Source of the DNA: Tieghemiomyces parasiticus
Taxonomy: Eukaryota; Kickxellomycota; Dimargaritomycetes; Dimargaritales; Dimargaritaceae
Assembly (NCBI GenBank): GCA_027575765.1
Contig: JANBPT010001066.1
Location: 1-15,293, forward strand
Length of the DNA: 15,293 bases
Direction of reading: 5' to 3'
Below the pieces are notes generated by a model. It was not told the origin of the DNA, did not search any database, and saw nothing but the letters and a program-made list of their open reading frames with translations. Within the stretch, counting starts at the first letter, position 1. Each line of letters starts with the position of its first letter. A program made the translations under genes and the position numbers. Of this stretch, positions 1-8,564 are shown piece by piece.

Positions 1-251
1 CATAGTGCCATCCGTTGGCACTATTCCGTTAGTAAAGTCTATTACCAATATTCTCTTAAGCTCGCTTGTTGGTAAACATCTATAGATTTTATTTAAGGTT
101 TTCTCCGTCAATAGTTAACCTATCGAACTTTGCGTTACAGATTTGGACAGCCCTGGTCCAACTGTATATTCCTGAATTCTCCACGTTGCCTCGGAGGTTC
201 TTTTGAGCGCGGGACCGACTTCCAGATATCAGTCCACTTTACATCTTTGTG
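1..251. repeat. Diverged direct repeat, copy A
   Basis: This segment recurs at 760–1011. It opens with a perfect hairpin: 9-nt arms at 2–10 and 16–24 around a 5-nt loop. The first ~77 nt match copy B with only two substitutions; the remainder is clearly more diverged, roughly four in five by eye, with small indels. It may begin left of the window. Both copies can be read as a short minus-strand peptide, but the substitutions there are mostly amino-acid changing, so I do not call a gene. It could be part of a degraded mobile element, a pair of LTR-like ends, or a 759-bp tandem unit. Confidence 0.8.
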
Positions 252-667
252 CTATGATGGCACCAGCAAATACGCCTCTGCCTGTTCCTTACCAACTGGT
301 ATTCCATATCGATCTTTACTGACAAATATTTACTAACTAGGACGTTGACTCTTTTCTTCTAATCCCCAACGGTTTCCACATGTCCTGCTGACCTGGCCAG
401 ATGGCCAGGCCATCCCCCAATATATTCCCCAAGTTCCCTGCCCCCAACACGAATCCCCATAAACCTTGTAACAAACTTATTAATGTATATTACTTTTCCT
501 GACCCATAAACCCTATTGCATCTTTGTGAAGCCGAGCACGACTTCTACCTTTGAGGAACTGAAATAGGTCGCGCTTATACAACTATCAAAAGAAACAAAA
601 GAAAAGAGACCGGGCGACCTCTGGGAGAGGCCCGGAAGAGACGGGGGACCAGTCAGGCCCTCCACCA

Positions 668-736
668 ATTAGCGCTAATCATTTATCATAGTCATAGTAT
701 ATAAGCCGGGCCCAAGTATGCAACACAGGGCCCGGC
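668..736. repeat. Palindrome plus GC-rich hairpin just upstream of repeat copy B
   Basis: A perfect 12-nt palindrome lies at 668–679. It is followed by a perfect GC-rich inverted repeat with 9-nt arms at 705–713 and 728–736 and a 14-nt loop. Copy B begins 24 nt later. An equivalent block for copy A would lie outside the window. The structure is seen directly; any role (element terminus, terminator, replication or recombination site) is unknown. Confidence 0.6.
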
Positions 737-759
737 AACTTATTTCCCAATTTCTGTCC

Positions 760-1011
760 CATAGTGCCATCCGTTGGCACTATTCCGTTAGTAAAGTCTA
801 GTACCAATATTCTCCTAAGCTCGCTTGTTGGTAAACGTTCAGAGTTTTTATTGTAGGTTTTCTCCGTCAATAGTTAACATTTCGTACTTTTCATTGCAGA
901 TTCGGATAGCGCCACTCCGACTGCAAATTTCTGAACTCTCCACTCCGTCCTGGAGGTTCTTTTGAAAGCGGGACCAACCTTCAAGATATCGGTCCGCTTT
1001 ACAGTTTTGTG
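760..1011. repeat. Diverged direct repeat, copy B
   Basis: Second copy of the repeat at 1–251, same orientation, offset 759 nt. The leading hairpin is conserved exactly (arms 761–769 and 775–783). A 24-nt core around 857–880 and a block near 952–963 are also well preserved. Weak similarity may continue to about 1040. No flanking target-site duplication could be recognised. Confidence 0.8.
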
Positions 1012-2057
1012 GTACCAACACTAGCTTTGCCTCTTAAAGGTATCTAGAGGTACGTCAATACCCCAAAAGCGTAAACAACCACCAATCCCCTTTAGGGGGA
1101 AAGGCCGCTCTAGGTTTAAGATTACAGACGGTATACAGGGGGATGTAGATCCTTCCCTGCACACGAGTATAAGAAGCAAGCCTGTGCGGGAAAGCAAGGG
1201 CTTTCAAGTTAGTTTTTCCATCTTTATTTTATTTATCTTGACACTTTGCTCTTATCATCATTGCATAGTTGGTATGCCGTTGCGGTCCCATACAATTTAT
1301 GTTAACCCCAATAGTAAACAAATGCTATTGCCCCTTTTTGCCGTCGGACACAGGCCGTAGTTGTGTACTGTCCGATCGTCTTCCCTAGCGCCAGAGCCTA
1401 GCACCACACAATAATTTATAGTTTGTAAGGTTTTATCGAGTCTCAACAGATACTATGAAGAAATAAGTGGAGAATACTTGTTCTTTTTTGGGTTGTGGAA
1501 GAACTGGCGTTCTTTTATAGAGGCGGCGATCAAGAAGAAAGCAAGATTGAGGAGTGGTGAAGGGAAACAACGTGGTGGCTATCAAAGAATATGGAATAAT
1601 ATTGTTAATCACAGGATATTGAAGCGTAAAGCGGATCAATGGTTATAGTAAGGATTCAGACGATAAAGAATAGTAGATATGCATTAAGCTGTGATAGCAT
1701 GGCGGACAGTAGTTATCCCGCAATGATCATGCATTGGGGCAGGGGGAGGTTTGGTAGGCGCTGGTAGAGGCGCCCTCATCACACGAGGGAAGAGAACTAA
1801 AAAGAAGTGATCAAGGGCGTTTGCCCCCTCTTTACCCATGCATGGGTGTGTGGTTCGATCCTCCTTGTGCTACTGAGTCCTCGTGTGTTCGATGGGCCCT
1901 GCGGGTGCGGAGATGGTGGAGCCCTTCCTACCGCCACCACAATGTATTATTGTCTGGATTAACATGTATCGCAGGGTAGAGATAGATGATGTCATTAACA
2001 CATTACTCAAATGTGTTGTAGGCGCATCTACTACAGTATCTTCAGTAATTGCATACC

Positions 2058-2063
2058 TTTAAT
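2058..2063 (-). terminator. Candidate polyadenylation signal of the NELF-B-like gene
   Basis: On the minus strand ATTAAA occurs 14–19 nt downstream of the TGA stop at 2077–2079. This is a common variant hexamer in a suitable place, but short hexamers occur by chance in AT-rich DNA. Confidence 0.35.
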
Positions 2064-2076
2064 CTATGCCATTCTT

Positions 2077-5000
2077 TCAGGATAGATCTCCTTTTAGAAG
2101 GCAAACTATTTCATCGAGCCGTTCGTGAATAACGGTTTGTTGGTGGCCATCTGCGAACCGATTGACGTAATCAAGTAGATTGTGGATTATTTCCAGTGGT
2201 CTTTCATGACTTGAATTTTGCGAGCTGCCAGGTAGACGCTCTAGAGAATCCAAAACTAGATTGCCAAGCTGCTCGTAAGCGTATGCCTGGTCGGCACGCA
2301 CATACTCCGGGGTTGGTTGACTGTCAGAAATCAACGAGCGCACCTCCGCTTGTTTCTGGAGCAATTGGGCGAGCTGTGCCGCCCGTGTGCCCATTGAGCA
2401 TGGCCCAATATTAACTTGCGAGTTCTGTTGATCATAAAAGCAGGCAAGAAACATAAAATGTATGCAAATGGAAGTAGTTAGATCTGACCATTAAACGCGG
2501 ATTGTGATTGGCGAGGTCCATGGTGATCGAGAAGTTAGTAATTGGTCTTACCTGTAAGAAATGTAGTAGAGGCCGGTGCCAGGCGGGGCGCTGGATACGG
2601 TCACGCTGCGGCGAGCCCAGACCTAGAGTCAGGGCCTTAAGCACACATCCACGGGTCAGCAACATCCGCCTGTCCGATTCCGACTGACTCAACAGAAAAG
2701 GTTTTAGGTTGGGCAGCAAGGCCATTGGTACGTAGAACCAATCGCCGATGAGCGTGTCTTGTAGGTATCGGAGAACTTCGATGCCTTCCCTATCTGACCA
2801 GTGGTCGACTCGGGCCAACAAGACCGCCGGGAGGGAGCGGAGCAGCTGGGGCATATTATTTTCCAGGATGGTTCCAGCCGCCCGTGTGACATGATGAGCG
2901 GCGACCGGGGAATATTGAGCGACCTCCAACAGCTGGGTAGCAATTTGCGAGGCTATGACGACATCCAACGTGTCAAGGTCTAGTGGTTCGCCTGTACTTC
3001 CAGCCCGCTCCAAGCTGATATCACGAAGATTATTGCAGCAGCTAAACAGCGGATCTGGAAGCAGAATAGGCCAGTGCACGGCGATGGGGATCACCTCGGC
3101 TAGTGACCCTCGTATTAGTTGGTACAGCGCGAGGTGAACATGCCAGTCCGCTCGGAATTCAGTTTGCCACAGGCGAAGGATGGTGTCTAAACCGAATTCA
3201 TGGTTTGGTGCACGGTATACAGGTAGGTTAGTTTAACATTGATATCGGCCGTAAACTAGGCCACTATACAGCCCCTTACTTTCCCATTCCTCCGAATTTT
3301 GGTGAGATATGTGGACGGAAACTTACCTCGCTGGGGCTCGTGTTGCCAGAGGATATCGAGGACTTTAGCTGCCACGATCAAAAGGCGGTCGCGGTGGGCC
3401 GCCAGTTTGACAACCCCTGAGGCTGGGCCCGTTGTGAGGATTGTTAGGATCTGGCGTAGGATCAAGTGTGGCTGGTGCGCGCTAAGCTCCATGACGAATT
3501 CCCATTCCCGGAAGGATCGGCTAGGTGGACCCCTTGTGGTCCCGGTTATCGAATTAGAAATTGAATCACCCACCCTTTCCTGGCACAGCTGGTACAAAAT
3601 GGCAAGGGCAAAGGAAAATTGATCTGGTTGGTTCTGGTAGCTTGCGGGGGTCAAGTGTGGGTGGACCAGATGGCTCAACATGGTTGGTAGCGAGGTCAAG
3701 CCCGCGAGAGGGCGGTTTCGACGTGCTGGGTCGGAGGTCTCCGTGTGTCCGGTCCACTTTGCAAAGGCGTCGTGGGGTTATGGGTTTTGAAGTAGTGAGT
3801 ATAATCGGTGGTTAGCTTGATTCGTAGTTAGATGGGAGGTTGAACCGCTGATCCTCAACCTAGTTGGACCTGGCATACTACCTGCTATCTTGCCGCTACA
3901 GCTGACCACGGTCCACCTCCCAGCCGCAAACTTACCGGCAAATCAGCGGGCGGATCCAGGGATCGCACCGCGAAGTCCGCTAGGGCTTCGAGAACGCCAG
4001 GGTTATCGGGATATTGGTCGCAAAAAAGACATTGGAACGCATGCAACAGCACGGGGATATTCACTTGCGTAAGACTATCTGCCGACCCTCTACTGCAGTG
4101 CCCAGTGCAATTGGTGTACCCCAACTCGTGCATTACGGCAAATAGCGTCGACGCCACAGGGGGCTTAGTGATGCATTCGATTAGCATCCGCTGGAGCGTT
4201 AACACCGGGCGGATGAAACAGAGCTGGGACGAATGATCGCATATCGACATATACATGGGGTATTAGGTAGCGCTATGGCAATGTGTAACCTGGACGTCCG
4301 CAGCCAAGTGAGTGGGTGAGTACGAGTGGGCGTTCGATCTTGCGCATTTGCTCACCACTCCCCTCCGTGATATTATACCTACCTTGCGAAAATGGTCCAC
4401 CACCGTGGTAAAGTCCCGGGCGTTATACTCGGTAAAACTACGGAGTTGGTTGAGACTATCGACAAGTTCAGACTGGTGGCCATGCCGAGTCGTGCTGTCA
4501 TCATGGTCGTCGGTGAGCTCCTTGACGGCCAGTCGGCGCTGTAGCCAGCGGACGAAGCAAACACGGCGTCGGCTTACAGGTAGGCCCTGGACAAAAATTG
4601 CTAGGCGCTCCCAAAGTTTGGCATAAAACTGGTAGGTGTTGGGGCTATCGTGGTTGATCGTATAGATCAAGGAGTCTCCGTCACCCTGGCGATCCAGTTG
4701 CTCGATGACACGACCAGCGGAGCTGAGACGACATGAATAAGTTTCGATAAGTCGGTTGACGGCAGCATAGGTAAGTGATGGTAGGTCTAGGCATGGTATA
4801 GCAGGACGCGTACGGCCAATGGGGTGGGCCCGGCAGCACCAAGTCTACCTGCGCGTCTCGGTAGTGTCTTGTTGACTTTAACCATCAACTGAGGACATCA
4901 GTACGATCTACTTACTCCTGGGAGAGTTGCGGCAGAAACTGTCCAGCAAGGTTCGTCAACGACATGGCCGCGGGATCCCCCGCGTGATAACCTGCAACGA

Positions 5001-5618
5001 GGTCGTCCGGTGTGATCCTGCTGCCTTCCCCTGTGAATCCAATACGCTGATAGAATAGAGACGTGTTGGCCGCGGGCCGATTTCTAGGTAGATGCACGGG
5101 CGTATGGTACGTCACCAGGTCGACAATAGCCGTAAATGCCGACGGGGTGGCCGAGGCAGGTCTGGCCAATTGTCGCCGACGCTTTCGATTTGGGGTATCG
5201 TGACGAATATAGTTGGCCCAGCGGTTTGAATCAAGGGAGCTATGCGGAGTAAAAGGTGGAGGTTGAAGTGAGCAAACAGTGTCCGTATGGCCTGAGTGTA
5301 GTCTTGGAGACGCAACAGATACCACGGCGAACGTCGGGGTTGTCAGCGTCATCGAGTCACACCTTACCTTTCACTCGAGCCCAGCCCCGGGGTAGGCTCA
5401 ATAGCGGAGAGCGCTGGGTGGATTATCCAGGTGCCACGCGGTTTACTAGTGGCTTTATTCTCGCCGGCAGTAGGCACTACTACCCCGGCAAGACCAAAGT
5501 CGGACGCTAGGCGGTCAAAAGTCAAAGCCTCCCGAACAGGTGTCGCGTATTGAAGCGCATCGAGCAAGTTGCGGCGGAAGTCTCGGGCGGGGCCATTACC
5601 TAATTGTGATTCACTCAT
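2077..5618 (-). CDS. Probable NELF-B/COBRA1-family protein (negative elongation factor subunit), 7 exons, ~892 aa
   Basis: Model: exons 5618–5368, 5302–4916, 4722–4383, 4223–3936, 3756–3327, 3186–2552 and 2424–2077; phases agree at every junction. The ATG lies in a strong CACCATG context. The protein is largely helical and has no signal peptide. NELF-B is the scaffold of the complex that pauses RNA polymerase II in animals. By-eye matches to that family run in the same order: an N-terminal segment with the spacing TP(V/L)..A..F...G(V)..P (~25–50), MSL…FLPQLS (~195–210), LQRMLIECITK (~336–346), the QPDQFSFALAILYQLCQER segment (~465–483, equivalent to a DP.HKF.W.LD.C..ER block), and YEQLGNLVLDSLERL near the end. 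At ~892 aa it is longer than the ~580 aa of animal NELF-B. Uncertain points: exon 2 has a rival frame, and exon 5 could start at 3738 or 3633. The family call is inference; it might be another helical-repeat nuclear protein. Confidence 0.5.
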
Positions 5619-5625
5619 GGTGGGA

Positions 5626-5714
5626 CTGTCAGTCGGTCGATGAAAATGACAATGGCGCAGGGCTAGTAGGAGTGCGTAGCTTGGTGATAAGGGGTTTTGG
5701 CCTGGTCTACTTAC
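5626..5714 (-). other. Candidate 5' UTR intron of the NELF-B-like gene
   Basis: On the minus strand a strong donor (GTAAGTAG, from 5714) is followed 89 nt later by a CAG acceptor at 5628–5626, seven nt upstream of the ATG at 5618. A branch-like CTGAC lies close to the acceptor. Size and signals match the coding introns. No coding frame continues upstream, so it would be a leader intron. Confidence 0.4.
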
Positions 5715-5719
5715 GTCTT

Positions 5720-5736
5720 CCAGTCGAACCGACTGG
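5720..5736. promoter_or_regulatory. 7-bp dyad in the divergent promoter region
   Basis: A perfect inverted repeat, CCAGTCG-AAC-CGACTGG, sits between the divergent NELF-B-like and flavin reductase genes. It could bind a dimeric factor, but no known site is recognised. If the leader intron is real, it would lie in the first untranslated exon of the minus-strand gene. Confidence 0.3.
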
Positions 5737-5962
5737 CAACAGACAGTAGCGAGCTTCAGTAAATGTGGTAGGACCTAGAGCCTGGTGATCCTGTAAGTCG
5801 CACTCACGATGTAGAGGCCTGGTCTCGTCATGCATCTTGTCGCGTACACCTTACGCTTCGTACTTTACCAATATCTGCAACCGCTTAGCCCAGCTCCTTT
5901 CCCCCACGACCGCCCGTCGCAACCGATGTTATAACCCGAATTCGCTGTTGAGACGGCCTGGC

Positions 5963-5970
5963 TATAAAAA
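5963..5970 (+). promoter_or_regulatory. TATA-box-like element of the flavin reductase gene
   Basis: TATAAAAA lies 28 nt upstream of the chosen ATG at 5999. It is a good TATA consensus, but used in the usual way it would leave almost no 5' UTR. Either the leader is very short or the match is fortuitous. Confidence 0.35.
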
Positions 5971-5998
5971 TCATTTTCTCGAACCGATCAACTTCACC

Positions 5999-6889
5999 AT
6001 GTTTCCCTCTCTATCACAGAGGATACGGCCACTGGGGCTCGCAGTGAGATATGGACAGTACCTGGCCTTTCCTTCCAACCGCCTGAGTCGACCTGTAGCC
6101 TGCCAGAACTATCACGCCAGTTCAAGCTCCATCGCTAAACTGACCCCGCCAGCCTCGAGCAACGACACACCGCCGACTTTTATTGATGACATGCGCCAGG
6201 TCCTGCGGACGATAGCCGCCCCCGGTAAGTATCTCCTATAGCCCTACGCCTCGCATTAGGCGCCCCAGTACCTACTAAGGTCGTCTGCCACTGGCCTGGC
6301 TGCCTTCAACAAGTTTCTCCTCTGTACCAGCAACCGGTGCTAATAATATGGCCCCACGCCTCTTATCGTCATCACTCCCTATTGCGAATTAGTGGTCGTC
6401 CTAACCACCTATGATATTGATTCGAATCGACCGGTGGGTATGACCGCCGGTTCCTTTTGCTCAGTATCCCTTCACCCTCCCATGATCACCTTCAATATCC
6501 GCGAACCGTCGCGGTTCGCCCACTCGCTGCACGGCCGCCAGCGCGTTGTGGTAAATATTTTGACTCCCCAACAGGTAGCACTCAGTCGGCGCTTCTCCAA
6601 CCCTCAACTCCAGTACGATCCGGACCATGACCCTTTCGACGGTGTGCCACACACCCGAACCACCGGAGACGGCCCGATCCCAGTCTTAGAAGGTACGGCC
6701 GGGGGATTAGATTGCCAAGTGGACCAAGTCGTGGCTGTCGGCGATCACGAGGCCTGGTTTTGCCGCGTTAACCATGTGTGGGGTCCGCGGTTAACTACAG
6801 ACGATACGCACACCCCGGAACCCGCCCTGCTATATTGCAACCGCCGGTACCTCTCGCTGGCCGACGCCCGGCCCGTTTCCGATAAATGA
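5999..6889 (+). CDS. Flavin reductase-like domain protein, probably mitochondrial, 2 exons, 240 aa
   Basis: Exons 5999–6224 and 6393–6889 (TGA stop). The donor GTAAGT and a TTAG acceptor join in phase 1, giving the continuous motif AAPVVVLTTY. Residues ~1–45 are rich in Arg and Ser with no acidic residue, as in a mitochondrial presequence. Residues ~62–228 are a flavin reductase-like FMN-binding barrel: PVVVLTTY strand, PVGMTAGSFCSVSLHPP (~88–104), a VVVNIL strand, and the C-terminal LLYCNRRYLSL typical of the family. Members bind FMN and reduce it with NAD(P)H or supply reduced flavin to an oxygenase; the substrate here cannot be told. The ATG at 5999 has A at −3; the frame is open upstream without another in-frame ATG. 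It is divergent from the NELF-B-like gene. Confidence 0.85.
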
Positions 6890-8564
6890 GGCGCTCGGAA
6901 GCTATAAATTTATTGAAACAGAGCTCTCTAGTTTACAAGGTTATATTTTCTCTGAAGTCGCTTTGTAGGTGTGCTGTTTCGTAGCCTGTACCTTGAGGCT
7001 GACTTCCGTCCCTCGCATGCTAACCAATGACGAACCAAGACATTTGGAAAACAGCATCATGTCGAACTCTATTACATGGTCAGTAGAGCCACCACGACCG
7101 CATTCCCCCTAGGGTCGATAAGCGTGGCGGCTTACTGCGATGCCTATAAACCAGTAGAAGCCAATTAGGTGAATAGATAAATTGACCGAAGTTTACCGAA
7201 AGAGATGGAAGGCCACCACGGCAGGGAGAGGGTTACGCGCTGCTGGTCAATCCAAGAAAATTAAGGCGACAAAACAAAGGGCGAACCCAGACGGGCTGGG
7301 ACCGCCAGGTAATTGTATAATCTTAACTAATTGTTGTCATCTTTGGGTAGTAAGCGCTGCTGTCAGCAGGGTAGGGTTGTGTGGTAACCCGAGAACCCGA
7401 GGGGTGGCTATATTGCAATCTGCGCAAAGCTAGATAAACGTAGAAGATGAAGATAACAGTGGTGGTTAGGTCCCTTGGTTTATAGAACCGAGAAGTATGT
7501 GGGAGGTCGAGCCTTTGTGGTTAACTATGAAGGGTTTCGTGAGTCACTTAGTTCGGCCAATCGCCAGTGCTATGGAGGTGGCAGCCATTCCTCCGAGATG
7601 TCGCTGCGGCCTGTAGAGTTTCTGCAGACGGCGGCTTTCGGATGCCAACAGCAACTCCCAAATTCACACTACTAACGCACAAACTCATGAAACCTCTTAC
7701 CTCTCAGAGCTACTTCCGAAACTATGAACCCTAGCAGTCCAACCTTGCTATATGAACCACCAAGTCCGCCTTGATGAACTCAGCTTCTGTTTCTGTCATT
7801 AAACACTTTTGTATTGCTTGACAGTGCGTAGTACTCGCCGCTGATGGGTGTCCCTTGACTTCTACTCTTCACCTCGATAACCCCTCGGCTACGCCATTCC
7901 ACCATCAAACCCCGCACCCTCCTTTACGGACACCACAGTCGTGCAATGAACAATAAAAGGACTCAACAAGCGATGATTTGCAAGTAGGTAAACCAGGTAG
8001 TGTGATTTCCTGCAAGTTACCTCGTTGGCGTCGTTAGGTGATATATTTTCGTATTTCAAACTAGGACTATGAAGTCAAATAATCAACCTCAAGTCCGGGA
8101 GGTGGAGGACGCAGGGGGTTCAAGGGCCCCGCTCCCTACCGTCTGACCCGTACCTTTTGCTGGATGTTGGGGGAGGATGCATATCAACCTTGGAAGGGGG
8201 AGAGGCCGCAGGTCTCGTCCTGCTGGGTTTGGAGGGTCCAGCCGTAACAACTGGATCGATTTTATATTGGGTGGTACCCTGAGCCGCGCGGATGGACAGT
8301 CACACCCTTGCAAGCAAACGGTCATTCACCCACGATCTCGCCAGCCACCCGTCCATATGACCTGATTCGTTGGCCTTGGCCTGGCCCAATTCATTCGACA
8401 TTCCTTTGTGCGTATTCCCGGGCCCTATGCACCAACTTCGTGGTGACCCCGCTAGCAATTTTAACCATTTGCCTCCATTGCAGGTCCGTCCGACCCTCCC
8501 CGCTCTCCATCTCCTTAACTTGGCAAGCTTGGTCTGCGACCTTCCGAGCAGGCTCGTCGTATAC
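6890..8564. other. Intergenic region between the flavin reductase gene and PCCB
   Basis: About 1.7 kb without a supportable gene. Open frames of 60–130 codons exist on both strands (for example 7182–7433 plus and 8089–8325 minus) but have biased, shadow-like composition, no recognisable domain and no matching splice partners. The part nearest PCCB (~8340–8560) is pyrimidine-rich and probably carries its promoter and leader. A long imperfect hairpin at 7081–7137 is listed separately. Confidence 0.6.
7081..7137. repeat. Long imperfect hairpin
   Basis: The arm 7081–7096 (CAGTAGAGCCACCACG) pairs with 7123–7137 (CGTGGCGGCTTACTG), with one bulged base and one mismatch. An inner 5-bp pairing, 7095–7099 with 7113–7117, competes with the base of the outer stem. 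The loop contains CCCTAGGG, itself a palindrome. It could be a MITE-like remnant or a structured transcript; no RNA family is recognised. Confidence 0.5.

Larger units (their letters stand above)
252..2076. other. Gene-poor left flank
   Basis: Apart from repeat copy B and the block before it, I see no gene here. Open frames are short, lack splice support and resemble nothing. Several small inverted repeats occur: 392–409 (7-nt arms, 4-nt loop), 1156–1163 with 1183–1190 (8 pairs including one G·T), and 1344–1350 with 1369–1375. None matches a known RNA. A tRNA-like B-box near 1850 does not fold as a tRNA. Confidence 0.6.

Noticed and set aside
130..336. 68-codon plus-strand frame inside repeat copy A
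   Set aside because: It is not preserved in copy B, has no domain, and lies in diverged repeat DNA.
679..870. 63-codon minus-strand frame overlapping the head of repeat copy B
   Set aside because: The equivalent stretch in copy A reads in frame, but the differences are mostly amino-acid changing and there is no ATG in the proper place; the nucleotide repeat explains the similarity.
1755..1875. tRNA-like A and B boxes (TGGTAGAGG near 1762 and GGTTCGATCC near 1853)
   Set aside because: The bases flanking the T-loop do not form a 5-bp stem, and I found no acceptor or anticodon arm at the right spacing.
4723..4800. Extension of NELF-B-like exon 3 upstream through an open stretch containing LTYAAVNRLIETY
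   Set aside because: The stretch looks coding-like, but no acceptor there matches the phase-2 donor at 4915; the acceptor at 4723 fits the phase and the family alignment.
7182..7675. Two plus-strand frames (83 and 66 codons) in the gap before PCCB
   Set aside because: No start context, no splice partners and no domain; they end without any recognisable C-terminus.
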